Assembly: GCF_000270245.1 (NCBI RefSeq)
Contig: NC_015635.1
Span: 5,394,001-5,458,000, forward strand
Length of the DNA stretch: 64,000 bases
Source of the DNA: Microlunatus phosphovorus NM-1
GTDB taxonomy: Bacteria; Actinomycetota; Actinomycetes; Propionibacteriales; Propionibacteriaceae
Reading direction: 5' to 3'
Below, piece after piece: positions 27,023 to 37,700 of this stretch (position 1 is its first letter; every line of letters begins with the position of its first letter). The translations under genes and the position numbers were made by a program. Below the pieces are notes generated by a model. The model did not search any database and was not told the DNA's origin. It saw only the letters and a program-made list of their open reading frames with translations.

Positions 27023-28048
27023 ATGAGCGGGAATGCAACCTATCGGCTGAGCAACACCACCATCTTGGCGGCCTGCGCGGTCGAAGCGCCGATCGTGGCG
27101 ACGTCCGCCGCCTTCGACGAGCGGCTGGCCGAGACCTACCGGCGGGTGGGGACCAGGCCGGGTCTGCTGGTGCGGCTGGCCGGCGTGCAGGAACGTCGCT
27201 GGTGGCCGGAGGATGTGACCTTTGCCGATGCGGCGGCGATGGCCGGAGCGAAGGCGCTCGCCGAGGCCGGGATCCGACCAGAACAGGTCGGTGTGGTGAT
27301 CAACACCTCGGTCTGCCGCAGCCATCTGGAGCCCTCGGTCGCGGTCGCGGTCCACCACCAGCTGGGGCTGCCGACCAACTGCTTGAACTTCGACGTCGCC
27401 AACGCCTGTCTGGGCTTCGTCAATGCCATCCAGCTGGCGGGCACCTTGATCGACTCGGGTCAGCTCGACTACGCGCTGATCGTCGACGCCGAGGGCTCGC
27501 GCCAGATTCACGAGCTGACCCTGGACCGGTTGTCGTCACCGACCGCGACCGCGGCCGAGTTCAAGGAACAGTTTGCGTCGCTGACCATCGGCTCCGGGTC
27601 CGCCGCCTTCGTGTTGGGTCGGGCCGATCGGCACCCGGAGGGTCATCGGGTGATCGGCGGCGCCAGCCGGACCGGCTCCGAGCACCACGATCTGTGTGTC
27701 GGCAGTCTGGACATGATGCGAACCGACAGCAAGAAGCTGTTCGATCATGGCATCGCCTTGGCCGTGGCGACCTGGGAGGACGCCAAGGACGAGTTCGACT
27801 GGGACGGTGCCGTCGACTGGTTCATCGCCCACCAGACCTCGACCGTGCATCTACGAGCGATGGCCAAAGCGGTCGGTGTGAGCTCGGCTCACTTCCCCAC
27901 GACGGTGGAGAAGTACGGCAACATGGGCCCGGCCGCCGTGCCGTTCACCCTGGCCCACCACGCCGACCGGATGCGGGCCGGGGATCGCATCGTGCTGATC
28001 GGCATCGGCTCAGGGCTGAACACCTCCTTCGCCGAGATCGTCTGGTGA
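27023..28048 (+). CDS. oleA: OleA, head-to-head acyl-CoA condensing thiolase
   Basis: A 341-residue thiolase-superfamily enzyme that joins two fatty acyl-CoAs without prior elongation chemistry, giving a beta-keto acid for long-chain olefin synthesis. The catalytic triad is visible: Cys129 in VANACLGF, His near 271 in IAHQTS and Asn near 300 in YGNMGPAA. GAGAGGA lies 6 bases before ATG 27023; the open frame upstream is not coding-like. Its TGA overlaps the GTG of oleBC (GTGA). The identity rests on the family plus the unmistakable oleBC-oleD context. Confidence 0.95.
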   Translation: MSGNATYRLSNTTILAACAVEAPIVATSAAFDERLAETYRRVGTRPGLLVRLAGVQERRWWPEDVTFADAAAMAGAKALAEAGIRPEQVGVVINTSVCRSHLEPSVAVAVHHQLGLPTNCLNFDVANACLGFVNAIQLAGTLIDSGQLDYALIVDAEGSRQIHELTLDRLSSPTATAAEFKEQFASLTIGSGSAAFVLGRADRHPEGHRVIGGASRTGSEHHDLCVGSLDMMRTDSKKLFDHGIALAVATWEDAKDEFDWDGAVDWFIAHQTSTVHLRAMAKAVGVSSAHFPTTVEKYGNMGPAAVPFTLAHHADRMRAGDRIVLIGIGSGLNTSFAEIVW

Positions 28049-30789
28049 ACTCCGCAAGGACGGCAGCGGCGCCGTTGTTGGACGGCCTGCCCGGAATCGA
28101 TCCCACCTGGTCACGGCGGGTCGACGTGCCCGACGCCGACCAGATCGTGAGGACCTGGCACTTGCTGGAGCGACCAGCCAACTCCGAATCGCCGATCGGC
28201 ACCATGATCTGTCTGCACGGGAATCCGACCTGGTCCTACCTGTGGCGCCGCTTCCTGCAGCTCGCGCCGGACGGCTGGCGGGTGATCGCTCCCGATCAGC
28301 TCAGCATGGGCTGGTCCGAGCAACTCGAGCAACCGCGCAGTCTGGCGCAGCGGATCGACGATCTCGCTCGGTTGACCGAGGCGCTCGGCGTGACCGGACC
28401 GGTGGTCGCCGTGGCACACGATTGGGGCGGGCCGGTGCTGCTCGGCTGGGCCGAACGCCATCGCGATCAACTGGCCGGCATCGTCTTGACCAACACGGGC
28501 GTCGCGATTCCGGCCGGCACCACCCTGCCCCCGCTGATCCGGATCGCCCGCTCTGCACCGATGTTGGAATCGGTCTGCGTCCGCACCCCGGCCTTCGTCC
28601 GGGGTGCCACGGCGATCTCCCGGCCACGACTGCCGAAGGAGATCCGCGACGCGTACGCCAGTCCGTACGCGATCGCCGGCCGTCGTCGGGCCGTCCGGGA
28701 CTTCGTCGCCGACATCCCGCTGGAGTCCGACCATCCCAGCCGGGCTGCGCTCGACCAGGTGGTCGACGGACTCGCGAATCTGGCAGACGTGCCGACCCTG
28801 CTCGCCTGGGGCCCCCGCGACCCGGTGTTCTCGATCCGCTATCTGCACGATCTGCGTCGCCGGCTCCCCCAGGCCGACATCCAGCTCTATCCCGCCGCAT
28901 CGCACCTGGTCGTCGAGGATGCGCCCACCGCGGCCGCCGACATCTGGGAGTGGGTGCAGCAGGCACCCCTCTCCGCCGACCCCCACCGGGCTCTCCGGCA
29001 CCCGGCCGACCCCGAATCCGAGATCACCACCGAGGTACGCCCGCTGTGGGCCGGGCTGCTGGAGCGGGCGGACGATCCCGCCACCGCAATCGCTGAGCTG
29101 GGTCCGCGAGGCGTCGTCCCGATCAGCTTCGCGGCGCTTGAACGCCGGGTGGCCGACCTCACGATCGGGCTGGTCCGAGCCGGAGTCGGGCCGGGCCAGC
29201 GGGTGGCCGTGCTGGTTCGGCCGGGGATCGACCTGACTGTCGCGGTGTACGCCTGCTGGCGCGCCGGAGCCGCGATCGTGGTGGCCGACGCCGGTCTCGG
29301 CCTGCGCAATCTTGGCCGGGCGCTGCGCAGCGCCGATCCTGATCACCTGATCGCCATTCCGGCCGGGCTCACCGCCGCCCATGCCCTCCGCGTACCGGGG
29401 CACCGGATCGTCGCCGGCGATCTGCCGCCGATCATGCGGGCCCGGATGCGAGTCAGCCACACACTCGCCGAGCTCGAAGAGCTTGGCCGGCACGCGCGCC
29501 AGCTCGATCAGCGGGCCGGCATCCCCGAGCTGACGCCCCCCGCTGAGCTGACTGAGCTGGCCGCGATTCCGCCCAGCCCCGGCCCAGACGCCGAGGCAGC
29601 CGTGCTGTTCACCTCCGGCGCCACCGGTCCGTCCAAGGGTGTCGTCTATCGGCACCGCCAGCTGCGTGCGCAGATCGACCTCTTCGGCCGGGTGGGCGAT
29701 CTCCGACCGGGCGCCCGGCTGGTTGCCGCGTTCGCACCGTTCGCGCTCTATGCGGCTGCGCTGGGCGCGGCCGCCGCAGTGCCGGACATGGATGTCACCA
29801 AACCCGGCACCTTGACGGCGAAGGCGCTGGCCGAAGCGGTCGCCGCGGTCTCGGCCACGGTGGTGTTCGCCTCGCCCGCTGCGCTGCGCAACGTCGTCGC
29901 GACCGCAGACGGGCTGACCGACGACCTCCGCGCCCAGCTGGGCAGCGTGCGAATCCTGCTCTCCGCGGGAGCGCCGGTGCCGCTGCCGCTGCTGCGCCGA
30001 GTGCAGGCGCTGCTGCCCAACGCCGAGCTGCATACGCCGTACGGCATGACCGAGGCACTTCCGGCTACCGATGTCACCATGGCGGAGATCGAACAAGCGG
30101 TAGCCGAGGTCGGCAGCCGGGCCAACGGCGTCTGCGTGGGCCGGCCGGTGCCGGGCGTACGGATCGGCATCGCGCCGCTGGGCCCGGACGCAGTTCCCGC
30201 CGGCGAGCCGGTCGACGTCACCGACCGCACGGACCTCACCGATTGCACGGGCGAGATCTGCATCTCCGCGACGCATGTCAAGGACCACTATGACCGGCTC
30301 TGGCTGACCCAGCAGCGCAGCGTGGCCGCCGGCCAGCAGCAGGCTGGCCAACGACGGACGGGCTGGCATCGCACCGGCGACGTCGGCCATGTCGACGCGC
30401 GGCAGCGACTGTGGGTCGAAGGTCGGCTCGTGCACGTGATCACCAGCCCAGCCGGACCGATCACGCCGGTCGGCATCGAGCAGCGGGTCGAGGCGCTGCC
30501 AGGTGTCGAGCTGGCTGCAGCGGTCGGCGTCGGGCCCGCCGGCACCCAGCAGACGGTCGTCGTCCTCGTCCCGACCGGCGGCGCCACCGCTCGGCGGCCC
30601 TTGGCCCCGGCCGCTCTGGCGGCGAGCGTGCGGCAGGCCGCCGGCAGCCCCATCGCCGCCGTGCTGGTCACCGACCGGCTCCCGGTCGACATCCGACACG
30701 CCTCCAAGATCGACAGATCCCGGGTGGCCCGATGGGCTGAGCAGGTGCTGGCCGGAGATTCACTCCTGCATCGGGATCGCCGACCATGA
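28045..30789 (+). CDS. oleBC: OleBC fusion: beta-lactone decarboxylase + beta-lactone synthetase
   Basis: A 914-residue two-domain enzyme. Residues 1-300 are an alpha/beta hydrolase of the haloalkane dehalogenase type (LHGNPTWSYLWRRF, nucleophile HDWGG near 125-129, catalytic histidine in ASHLVVED), matching OleB, which decarboxylates the beta-lactone to a cis-olefin. Residues ~320-914 are an AMP-forming ligase (FTSGATGPSKG near 521, TPYGMTEALP near 663, WHRTGDVGH near 773), matching OleC, which makes the beta-lactone from the beta-hydroxy acid. Fused oleBC genes are known from actinobacteria such as Micrococcus. The GTG start overlaps the oleA stop, and the stop overlaps the oleD start. Confidence 0.95.
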   Translation: MNSARTAAAPLLDGLPGIDPTWSRRVDVPDADQIVRTWHLLERPANSESPIGTMICLHGNPTWSYLWRRFLQLAPDGWRVIAPDQLSMGWSEQLEQPRSLAQRIDDLARLTEALGVTGPVVAVAHDWGGPVLLGWAERHRDQLAGIVLTNTGVAIPAGTTLPPLIRIARSAPMLESVCVRTPAFVRGATAISRPRLPKEIRDAYASPYAIAGRRRAVRDFVADIPLESDHPSRAALDQVVDGLANLADVPTLLAWGPRDPVFSIRYLHDLRRRLPQADIQLYPAASHLVVEDAPTAAADIWEWVQQAPLSADPHRALRHPADPESEITTEVRPLWAGLLERADDPATAIAELGPRGVVPISFAALERRVADLTIGLVRAGVGPGQRVAVLVRPGIDLTVAVYACWRAGAAIVVADAGLGLRNLGRALRSADPDHLIAIPAGLTAAHALRVPGHRIVAGDLPPIMRARMRVSHTLAELEELGRHARQLDQRAGIPELTPPAELTELAAIPPSPGPDAEAAVLFTSGATGPSKGVVYRHRQLRAQIDLFGRVGDLRPGARLVAAFAPFALYAAALGAAAAVPDMDVTKPGTLTAKALAEAVAAVSATVVFASPAALRNVVATADGLTDDLRAQLGSVRILLSAGAPVPLPLLRRVQALLPNAELHTPYGMTEALPATDVTMAEIEQAVAEVGSRANGVCVGRPVPGVRIGIAPLGPDAVPAGEPVDVTDRTDLTDCTGEICISATHVKDHYDRLWLTQQRSVAAGQQQAGQRRTGWHRTGDVGHVDARQRLWVEGRLVHVITSPAGPITPVGIEQRVEALPGVELAAAVGVGPAGTQQTVVVLVPTGGATARRPLAPAALAASVRQAAGSPIAAVLVTDRLPVDIRHASKIDRSRVARWAEQVLAGDSLLHRDRRP

Positions 30790-31790
30790 GGGTCTTGCTG
30801 ACCGGGGGCCGGAGCATGCTCGGGGCGGCCGTGGCGCGGCAGCTCGCCGACCGGGGCGACCAGGTGACGCTGCTGCAGCGCCGTCCTGCCGGGCTCGGGC
30901 TGCCCGAGGTCCTTGCCGACCTGGCCGATCCGGCGGCCGGCAGCGCGGTCCGCCGTGCTGTGGACGGTCAGGACGCCGTCCTTCATCTCGCCGCCAAGGT
31001 CGGCATCTCCGGCAGCTGGCCGGAGTTCGTCGCCACCAATGTGACGGGCACCGCCACCATCGTCGCCGCCTGCCGCGAGCTGGGCATTCCCCGCCTGGTG
31101 TACGTCTCCTCGCCCTCGGTCGCGCACAGTGGCTCGGCCTTGATCGGCGTCGGGGCCACGCCCGCCGATCCCGACCAGGCCAGCGGTCACTACGCCCGGA
31201 GCAAGGCAATGGCCGAGCAGCTCGCGCTGGCGGCCGATCAGCCCGATCTCCGGGTGCTGGCCATCCGCCCGCACGTCGTATGGGGTCCCGGCGACACTCA
31301 GCTCGTGGCGCGGATCGTCGATCGGGCTCGCCGCGGCAGCCTGCCGGTGCTCGGCACCGGAGCCGCGTTGGTCGACTCCACCTATGTGGACAACGCCGTC
31401 GACGCCACCGTCGCGGCACTCGATCGGGTCGACCAGGTGCACGGCTGCGCGCTGGTGATCACCAACGGCGAGCCGCGGCCGATCGCCGAGCTGATCGCCG
31501 GGTTCGCCATCGCCGGCGGCGCTCCGGCACCGCACCGCCACCTCCCGGCCGCTGTCGGGAGAGCCGCCGGTGGCGTGGTCGAGGCGGTCTGGGGCGCCCG
31601 TCGGCTCCTCGGCCGGCCGGCCGCCGACGACCCGCCGATGACCCGGTTCCTCGCCGAGCAGTTGAGCACCGCGCACTGGTTCGACCAACGGCAGACCCGC
31701 GACCTGTTGCGCTGGCAACCGCGGATCGACCTCGACACCGGCTTTGCCCGGCTGGCTGCGGCGTACGCATTCCGCCTGACCTGCAGGTAG
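30786..31790 (+). CDS. oleD: OleD, 2-alkyl-3-ketoacid reductase
   Basis: A 334-residue extended SDR (3-beta-HSD type) that reduces the OleA product to the beta-hydroxy acid using NADPH. The cofactor motif is TGGRSMLG. The catalytic region has VSSPSVAHSG and YARSK (YxxxK). The C-terminal half contains RPHVVWGPGD and the STYVDNAVDA signature. It is coupled to oleBC by an ATGA overlap, so the three genes form a single operon with all four activities. Confidence 0.94.
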   Translation: MRVLLTGGRSMLGAAVARQLADRGDQVTLLQRRPAGLGLPEVLADLADPAAGSAVRRAVDGQDAVLHLAAKVGISGSWPEFVATNVTGTATIVAACRELGIPRLVYVSSPSVAHSGSALIGVGATPADPDQASGHYARSKAMAEQLALAADQPDLRVLAIRPHVVWGPGDTQLVARIVDRARRGSLPVLGTGAALVDSTYVDNAVDATVAALDRVDQVHGCALVITNGEPRPIAELIAGFAIAGGAPAPHRHLPAAVGRAAGGVVEAVWGARRLLGRPAADDPPMTRFLAEQLSTAHWFDQRQTRDLLRWQPRIDLDTGFARLAAAYAFRLTCR

Positions 31791-31936
31791 CAACCACCCC
31801 CGTTCCGCGCGGCCCCGGCTCCAAAACGCGTGTGCCACAGTGAACAGCGGGGGTGTTACCCAGAGCACAGCGTCGCCGCCGGCGAGCGACCAGGGTTGAC
31901 GTATAGCAACCAGAGCTCGCAGACGGGACAACGATC

Positions 31937-32563
31937 GTGACTATCTCTTTCACCACCATCGATATCGAGGATCTTGTCCACGGCGCCCGGGAAGGCGATC
32001 AGGACTGCTGGCGCGAGCTCGTTCTCCAGCACCAGCCGATCATCGATGCGGTCACCCGGCGCTACCGGCTCGGCCATGAGGACGCCGCCGATGTGAGCCA
32101 GACCGTCTGGCTCCAGCTGACCAGCCATCTGGACTCGATTCGCGAGCCACGCGCCCTGCCGGGCTGGATCAAGGTCACTGCGGAGCGCGAGGCGTTCCGG
32201 CTGATCCGGATCGGACGGCGGACGACCTCGCTGGAGCCCATCGCCGACTTCTACGAGGGACAGGCCAGTCCTGCTGAGCTCCGGTTCTCCAGCAGCGTCG
32301 AGGAGATCGACACCGACCTGCTGCGGACCGAGGAGCAGGCCGCGATCCGGGCGGGTCTGGCGACCTTGAAGGCCAACCAGCGAGATCTGCTGCTGATGCT
32401 GGTCGCCGAGCCGGCCGTGCCGTACGCACAGATCAGCACCGAGCTCGGACTGCCGATCGGCAGCATCGGTCCGACTCGGGCGCGCTGCCTGCGCAAGCTG
32501 CAGTCGGCACCATCGGTCCAGGCGTTGCTGACGACCGGCGACGAGGTGTTGCTGGCAGCGTGA
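31937..32563 (+). CDS. ECF-type RNA polymerase sigma factor
   Basis: A 208-residue sigma-70 family factor. Region 2 is residues ~20-90 (ILDAVTRRYRLGHEDAADVSQTVW equivalent, then LPGWIKVTAEREAFRLIR). Region 4 is ~125-185 (LKANQRDLLLMLVAE, then YAQISTELGLPIGSIGPTRARCLRKLQ). It has the minimal ECF architecture. GTG start; the 146-base upstream gap contains an 18-base hairpin ggttg...caacc and complementary cacccccg/cgggggtg arms, but no promoter I can assign. It lies 78 bases before the next gene and probably leads the cluster it controls; no anti-sigma factor is recognised nearby. Confidence 0.88.
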   Translation: MTISFTTIDIEDLVHGAREGDQDCWRELVLQHQPIIDAVTRRYRLGHEDAADVSQTVWLQLTSHLDSIREPRALPGWIKVTAEREAFRLIRIGRRTTSLEPIADFYEGQASPAELRFSSSVEEIDTDLLRTEEQAAIRAGLATLKANQRDLLLMLVAEPAVPYAQISTELGLPIGSIGPTRARCLRKLQSAPSVQALLTTGDEVLLAA

Positions 32564-32641
32564 CCTGATGAGGTGCGACGCCCTCATTTATCGTGGAACT
32601 GTGAAATCCCCGACGATGGGCCCGCGACACCGGAGCCGAGC

Positions 32642-33985
32642 GTGACCAGCGCGGACACGGCCACGCAGCCCGTGAGCGACGCGCTGGCAAAGTACGCCAT
32701 GCTGAGCGTCTACTACGACTCGATCGACGACCAGTTCACCGTGTCCGGTGCGCCATCGATCGCGATCCCACCAGAGGTCAAACCGCTTCCCTTGGCCGAG
32801 GCACTTGGGATCCTGCGAAACGATCCGGATCGGCTCGCCAAGGCGCTGTGGCAGATCGTCCGCACCACCCCGATCCGCCAGGCCCACGACGATGACCCGC
32901 GCTATCCCCAAGAGATCGAGCCGTACCTGTCGCGAGCGGACCAACTCGAGCTCGACGACGAGCGGATCAAGTACCGCCGGGGCGCCAGCTTGGTCAGCGC
33001 CTGTCTGCGGGCCTGTCACCACGATGACCGCCCGCTGTTCGACGCTCTCCGCCAGGCGACCGAGGTCGGAACACTGCGGCAGAATCAGGGCTTCAAGGAT
33101 GTCGTTCGGCTGCTGTTCAACGAAGAGCCGGAGGCCTTCATCAGCCGGATCGACGAGCACTGGTCGGACACCTGGCGACAGATCGACGATGTCGAGCGCG
33201 AGGTCGGCATCGGCATCGCCGCCTATGTCGAGCAGTTGGCCGCGACCGCGGCGTACCAGGCCTTCATCGAGAAGCGTCCACGCTGGCGCAATGACACCAA
33301 GCGGGCTCCGCTGACGGTCTATCCGGTGTCCTCGGTGATCAAGCAGAGCACCGAACAGCTGTGGACCAGAGCCACCGTGACCACCCTGGCCACCGGCAAC
33401 TATCACGACCTGTTGAAGGCCGCCGATCCGGCCAACTGGCACGACGGCAGCGACGTGATCAGCCGATCGGACTACATCAGCGACCCGATGCGTCCCGATG
33501 ACCACTCGCAGACCGCACCGAAGCCGGGGGTCACCGGATTCCTGCACGAGGTGGCGGCCATGACCTGGGGAGATGACCAGGCGCAGCGGGCTGAGTTCCG
33601 CAATGTGTTGAACGTGACGCAGTCGGTCGAGAAGCCACCCCGGCCCGCGCGGCCCACCATCAAGGTCAAGTTCTCCTTGTGCCGCAGCATCTCCAGCGAT
33701 GTCTTGTGGGATCACCGCCGCGGCGGCATCACGATGAACGAGGGCTTCCTGCGGATCACCCCGCTCGGCCGAAGCCATTGGCGGATCACCTCCCGTAAGC
33801 TGCTCAAGTTCAGCGACCGGACGCCGTACAGCGGTGGCACCGGCCTGACGGACTTCGGGCAGATGCTCAACTACCTCGCCCCCGCGGCCTTGAGCTGGTG
33901 GGTGGAGACTGAGACCTACAGCCTGGGACAGCGGGCGGCAGCCAGTCAGCTGTCGGCCCCGACCAGCGAGGATGGAGCAGCATGA
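32642..33985 (+). CDS. Unknown conserved-looking protein (447 aa)
   Basis: A 447-residue soluble protein with no signal peptide or membrane helix. The first ~230 residues are mostly helical and charged (RACHHDDRPLFDAL, WRQIDDVEREVGIGIAAYVE). The C-terminal ~120 residues look beta-rich (ITPLGRSHWRITSRKLLKFS, ending LNYLAPAALSWWVETETYS). I do not recognise the family. GTG 32642 has CCGGAG 7 bases upstream; ATG 32573 is a weaker start. Its stop overlaps the next start (ATGA). Position after the sigma factor suggests a function tied to that regulator. Confidence 0.75.
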   Translation: MTSADTATQPVSDALAKYAMLSVYYDSIDDQFTVSGAPSIAIPPEVKPLPLAEALGILRNDPDRLAKALWQIVRTTPIRQAHDDDPRYPQEIEPYLSRADQLELDDERIKYRRGASLVSACLRACHHDDRPLFDALRQATEVGTLRQNQGFKDVVRLLFNEEPEAFISRIDEHWSDTWRQIDDVEREVGIGIAAYVEQLAATAAYQAFIEKRPRWRNDTKRAPLTVYPVSSVIKQSTEQLWTRATVTTLATGNYHDLLKAADPANWHDGSDVISRSDYISDPMRPDDHSQTAPKPGVTGFLHEVAAMTWGDDQAQRAEFRNVLNVTQSVEKPPRPARPTIKVKFSLCRSISSDVLWDHRRGGITMNEGFLRITPLGRSHWRITSRKLLKFSDRTPYSGGTGLTDFGQMLNYLAPAALSWWVETETYSLGQRAAASQLSAPTSEDGAA

Positions 33986-34626
33986 GCGAGAACGAGAAGA
34001 AGTCGACGACATCGACTGCCGATCAGCAGGCGGTCAAGGACGCCTGGAATCAGGTCGGCATCTACATGGAGACGGCCCAGCAGACCTGGACCCGCCTCGC
34101 CCAGCGGAACTTCGACTTCTGGAAGGACGTCGCAGGCAGCCTGCGGACCGGTCCCGTCACCGCGGACACCCTCGCCGCCAACACTGCCCGTGCCATGTCG
34201 GTCGCGATGGAGACGGCGCAAGATCTGTGGCTGACCGCTTTCGAGCCGGCCCAGCGCGAGGTGTACGCGCAGACGCTGCCCACGGCGTTCATGTACTTCA
34301 CCAAGAATCCCGATCAGTCGGGCGGCCACGACAATCCCGATCCGGTGCACATTCCGGTCAACCACCAGCGCGAGACTCTGGCCGACTCCGCCGAGATCAC
34401 CATCAGCGGCAATCCCACCGATCCCAAGGCGTCGGCCGGCAAAGCACTCCGCGCGCTCGACCTCCGGTTGCGGGCCAACCGGGACGGCAGTGCCCGCTCC
34501 TATCTGTTGGAAGCCCTCAACTTCGACGCAGCCGAGAGCAAGCTGATCGCGGGCACCTACGTCGGACTGATCTATCTGACCGGTCCGCCGCTGCCGCTGG
34601 CGAACCTGCGAGTCGTGGTCGAGTAG
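33982..34626 (+). CDS. Phasin-like helical protein with C-terminal beta domain (214 aa)
   Basis: Residues ~15-95 are amphipathic helices resembling phasins (AWNQVGIYMETAQQTWTRLA, then ARAMSVAMETAQDLWLTAF). The C-terminal ~90 residues look like an Ig-like beta-sandwich ending IAGTYVGLIYLTGPPL and LRVVVE. The protein at 40036 in the same cluster has a similar layout. No signal peptide. Phasins coat hydrophobic granules, so binding to a lipid or polymer surface is a reasonable but unproven inference. It starts on an ATGA overlap. Confidence 0.65.
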   Translation: MSENEKKSTTSTADQQAVKDAWNQVGIYMETAQQTWTRLAQRNFDFWKDVAGSLRTGPVTADTLAANTARAMSVAMETAQDLWLTAFEPAQREVYAQTLPTAFMYFTKNPDQSGGHDNPDPVHIPVNHQRETLADSAEITISGNPTDPKASAGKALRALDLRLRANRDGSARSYLLEALNFDAAESKLIAGTYVGLIYLTGPPLPLANLRVVVE

Positions 34627-34721
34627 CCGTCACCGGTCCGGGGGATGCGAGGATGTCGGATCGAGGGTCGTAGGAGTCTGTCAAGTAGTGATCGCCATGA
34701 TGCAGCCGCCGAGGCACCGGC

Positions 34722-37700
34722 ATGCCTAGCTCGCGGATCGCGAGCCGGATCGCCGACCTGCTGAGTGATGCCCAGGAAGCGCGAGACGCCGGCGACTGGA
34801 AGACCGCGAGCTCCTTGCTGGACGCGGTCAACGCGCTCGACCCGGGCAACGCGGACGCGGCCGCGATGCGCGCGGGCGCTGCCACCAGACGGCAGATGAC
34901 GCTGCTCTTCTGCGACGTCGTCGGCTCCACCGAGCTCGCCGACCAGCGCGATCCGGAGGAGGTCACCGCGATCATCGAGCAGTATCGCGCGGCCTGCGTC
35001 GAGGCGGTCGCCGAGTTCGACGGCTACATCGACGATCATCGTGGCGACGGGATGCTGGTGCTGTTCGGCTATCCGCAGGTCGATGAGGACGACGCTCGGC
35101 GCGGCGTGCTGTGCGGACTGCAGATGGTCGAGCGGGTGCAGCGGCTGTCGGTCGCCGGGTTGCCGGGCTCACGACTGCAGGTCCGGATCTCGGTGCACAC
35201 CGACCTGGTGGTGGTGGCCGATGGCATCACCGGGTCGACCGCCAACGAATGCGCCCGCATCCAGGCGCTGGCCGCGCCGGACACCGTCGTGATCAGCGAC
35301 ACCACCCAGGACCTGGTGTGGCCGTGGTTCGAGACCGAGTCCCTCGGCCCTCAATCGCTGCGCGGCGTCTCGCGTCCGATCGAGGTGTTCACCGTCAAGG
35401 CCGCCCTGCCGGCTCCTCGTGGCCGGACCTGGCGAGACCGGGTCAGCCCGTTCGTCAACCGGGAGGCGGAGTTCGGCAAGATGGCCTGGCTGGCGCCAGT
35501 CCCATTGCCGTCCGGCAACGACAGCGATGACAGCCCCGACGCCGACGGCCCAGCCCCGGCGGACGATCAGGAATCCGCCCCCACCGTGGCTCGCGCGGTC
35601 TGCGTGATCGGTCCGGGCGGCATGGGCAAGACCCGGTTCACCATGGAGACCGCGCGCCGGTTGGGTCTGCGGCCACTGGTCTGCGCCTGCTCGCGGATGC
35701 AACGAGATGTCAGCCTGCACCCGTTCCGGGATCTGCTTGCCCAGGCCTGCGGCATGACGGTCGACGATCGCCCCGAGGTCCGGTTGGCGAAACTTCGGGC
35801 CCGGGTGCAGGCCACGAGCAGCAACCCGGAGCCTGAGCCGGGCACCGATGCCGCTGCTGGTGGCGACCTGCCGTTCCTCGCGGCAGTGTTCGACATCGGA
35901 TTGGAGTTGATCTCGCCCCCCAGCGAGGTGCAGCCGGACCGACTGCGCCGCCAAGCACTGCTCGCCGCCGCGCAGCTCGCCCACGCTCATGCCGGCCGGG
36001 AGCCTTCGTTGGTGTTCGTCGACGACATCCAGTGGGCAGATCAGTCCACCCTCGACCTGCTCGCCGTGCTGCTCACCCTGCCTGAGCTCAAGATCGTCAT
36101 CGCGGCGCGCGACGGGTACGAGCCACCCTGGCCGGAGACGCTGGTGCGGCGCATCGTGCTCAACCCGCTGGACGCCGACGCGACCACCGAGCTGGTCCGC
36201 CACGCTCCCGGAGCGGCCATGCTCAGTCCGGAGCGGAGTCGCGAGCTGATCGAGCGCAGTGACGGGGTGCCGCTGTTCGTCGAGGAACTGCTGGTGACGG
36301 CGGCTCAGACCGAGTCCGGTGGGATCCCGCACCGCTCGCTGCAGTTCAGTGCCTACAAGATCCCGCCCGCGCTCCGCGATCCGCTGCTGGCTCGGCTGTC
36401 CCGTCCCGAGGTCGATCTGGAGCTCGCGCAGCTCGCCTCGATCATCGGTCGCGATGTCGATCGGGACCTGCTGCAGCGGGCCGCGGGAATCGAGAACGCC
36501 GAGTTCGAGCGCCGGCTGCGGACGCTGCTGGACGCCGGTCTGATGGAGCTGACCGGCGCCAAACTCCGGTTCCGTCACGAGCTGATCCGCGAGGTCGCGT
36601 ACGAGACGCAGCGGCGTACCGTCCTCCGGGAACGGCACAGCACCCTCGCCGATCTGCTGGCCAGCGGCGAGGGCGCCGGGCATCGCGCCACCCAGGTCGC
36701 GGCCGCCCATCACCTCGAACGCGCCGGGCGTCTGGCCCACGCCGTGGCGGCCCATATCCAGATCGCCCAGGCCGATCAGGCCCTCGGCGCTCACGAGGAA
36801 GCGGCGGGACGGCTCACGCGCGTGCTCGAGCTGCTGGAGCCGACCCCGGCCGGGCTGGAACGTGACCGCACCGAGCTGGCGGTCCGCGAGCTGCGGAGCT
36901 TCAGCGCAGTCACGGCGCGTGGCTACGCCGCGACGGAGACCGCCGAGGACTATCCACGCTGCCGGCAGCTGATCGAGGAGTCGGTCCGCGACGCCGAGGT
37001 GCTGCCGTACCTGATCCGACAGTGGACCTATTACAGCGCGCGCGGCGATTTCGTCCAGGCCGAGGAAATCAACAACGACGTCATCCGCCGGACCGAAGCC
37101 GCCGGGATCTATTTTCCTGGCGTCTCGCTGGGCAAGGGCGTCGTCGACTTCTTCCAGGGAGACTTCGCCGAAGCCGCCAGGCAGCTGCGCGACGCCGTGG
37201 ACAACGGTTGGACCGCCGACCTGCAGCTGCCGCCGGAGTGGACCCTGCCGAATGATCCCCGGGCCGCCGCCTTCGCGCATCTCGTGCCGACGCTGGTGGC
37301 GCTGGGTGACCGCGCGGCTGCCGAGCAGGCTGCCGACGAGGGACTTGCGCGCGCGGAGTCGCTGCCTTACCCCATCGGCCCCTTCAGTGGCCAGTACGTC
37401 GACAGTCTGCTGGCCACCGCACGCAGCATGGACGGCGACCCCGTGGGCGCTGCCGAGATAGGCCAACGCCTGGTCAAGGTCGGGGACCGCCACGGGTTTA
37501 CGATCTGGAGCCTGTCGGGTCGGATGCACTGTCTCTATTCCGGGATCCGGCTCGGCGATCACAGTCTGCTGCCGGCATTCGCCGAGACGGTCGACGCCTG
37601 GCACCACGTGGTCGCGATCGACTCGTGGACACCGCAGTGGTTCGCCGATCTCGGCTTCGCTCACCTGCTGGTCGGTGATGCGACCTCGGCGCTCGCCGCG

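Noticed and set aside
28111-30699. 862-aa antisense ORF over oleBC, and similar long frames at 5580-7967, 35169-37880 and 37745-39490
   Set aside because: Mirror frames of high-GC genes; composition is Arg/Gln/Gly-rich low complexity with no domain, and the sense strand has intact motif-bearing proteins.
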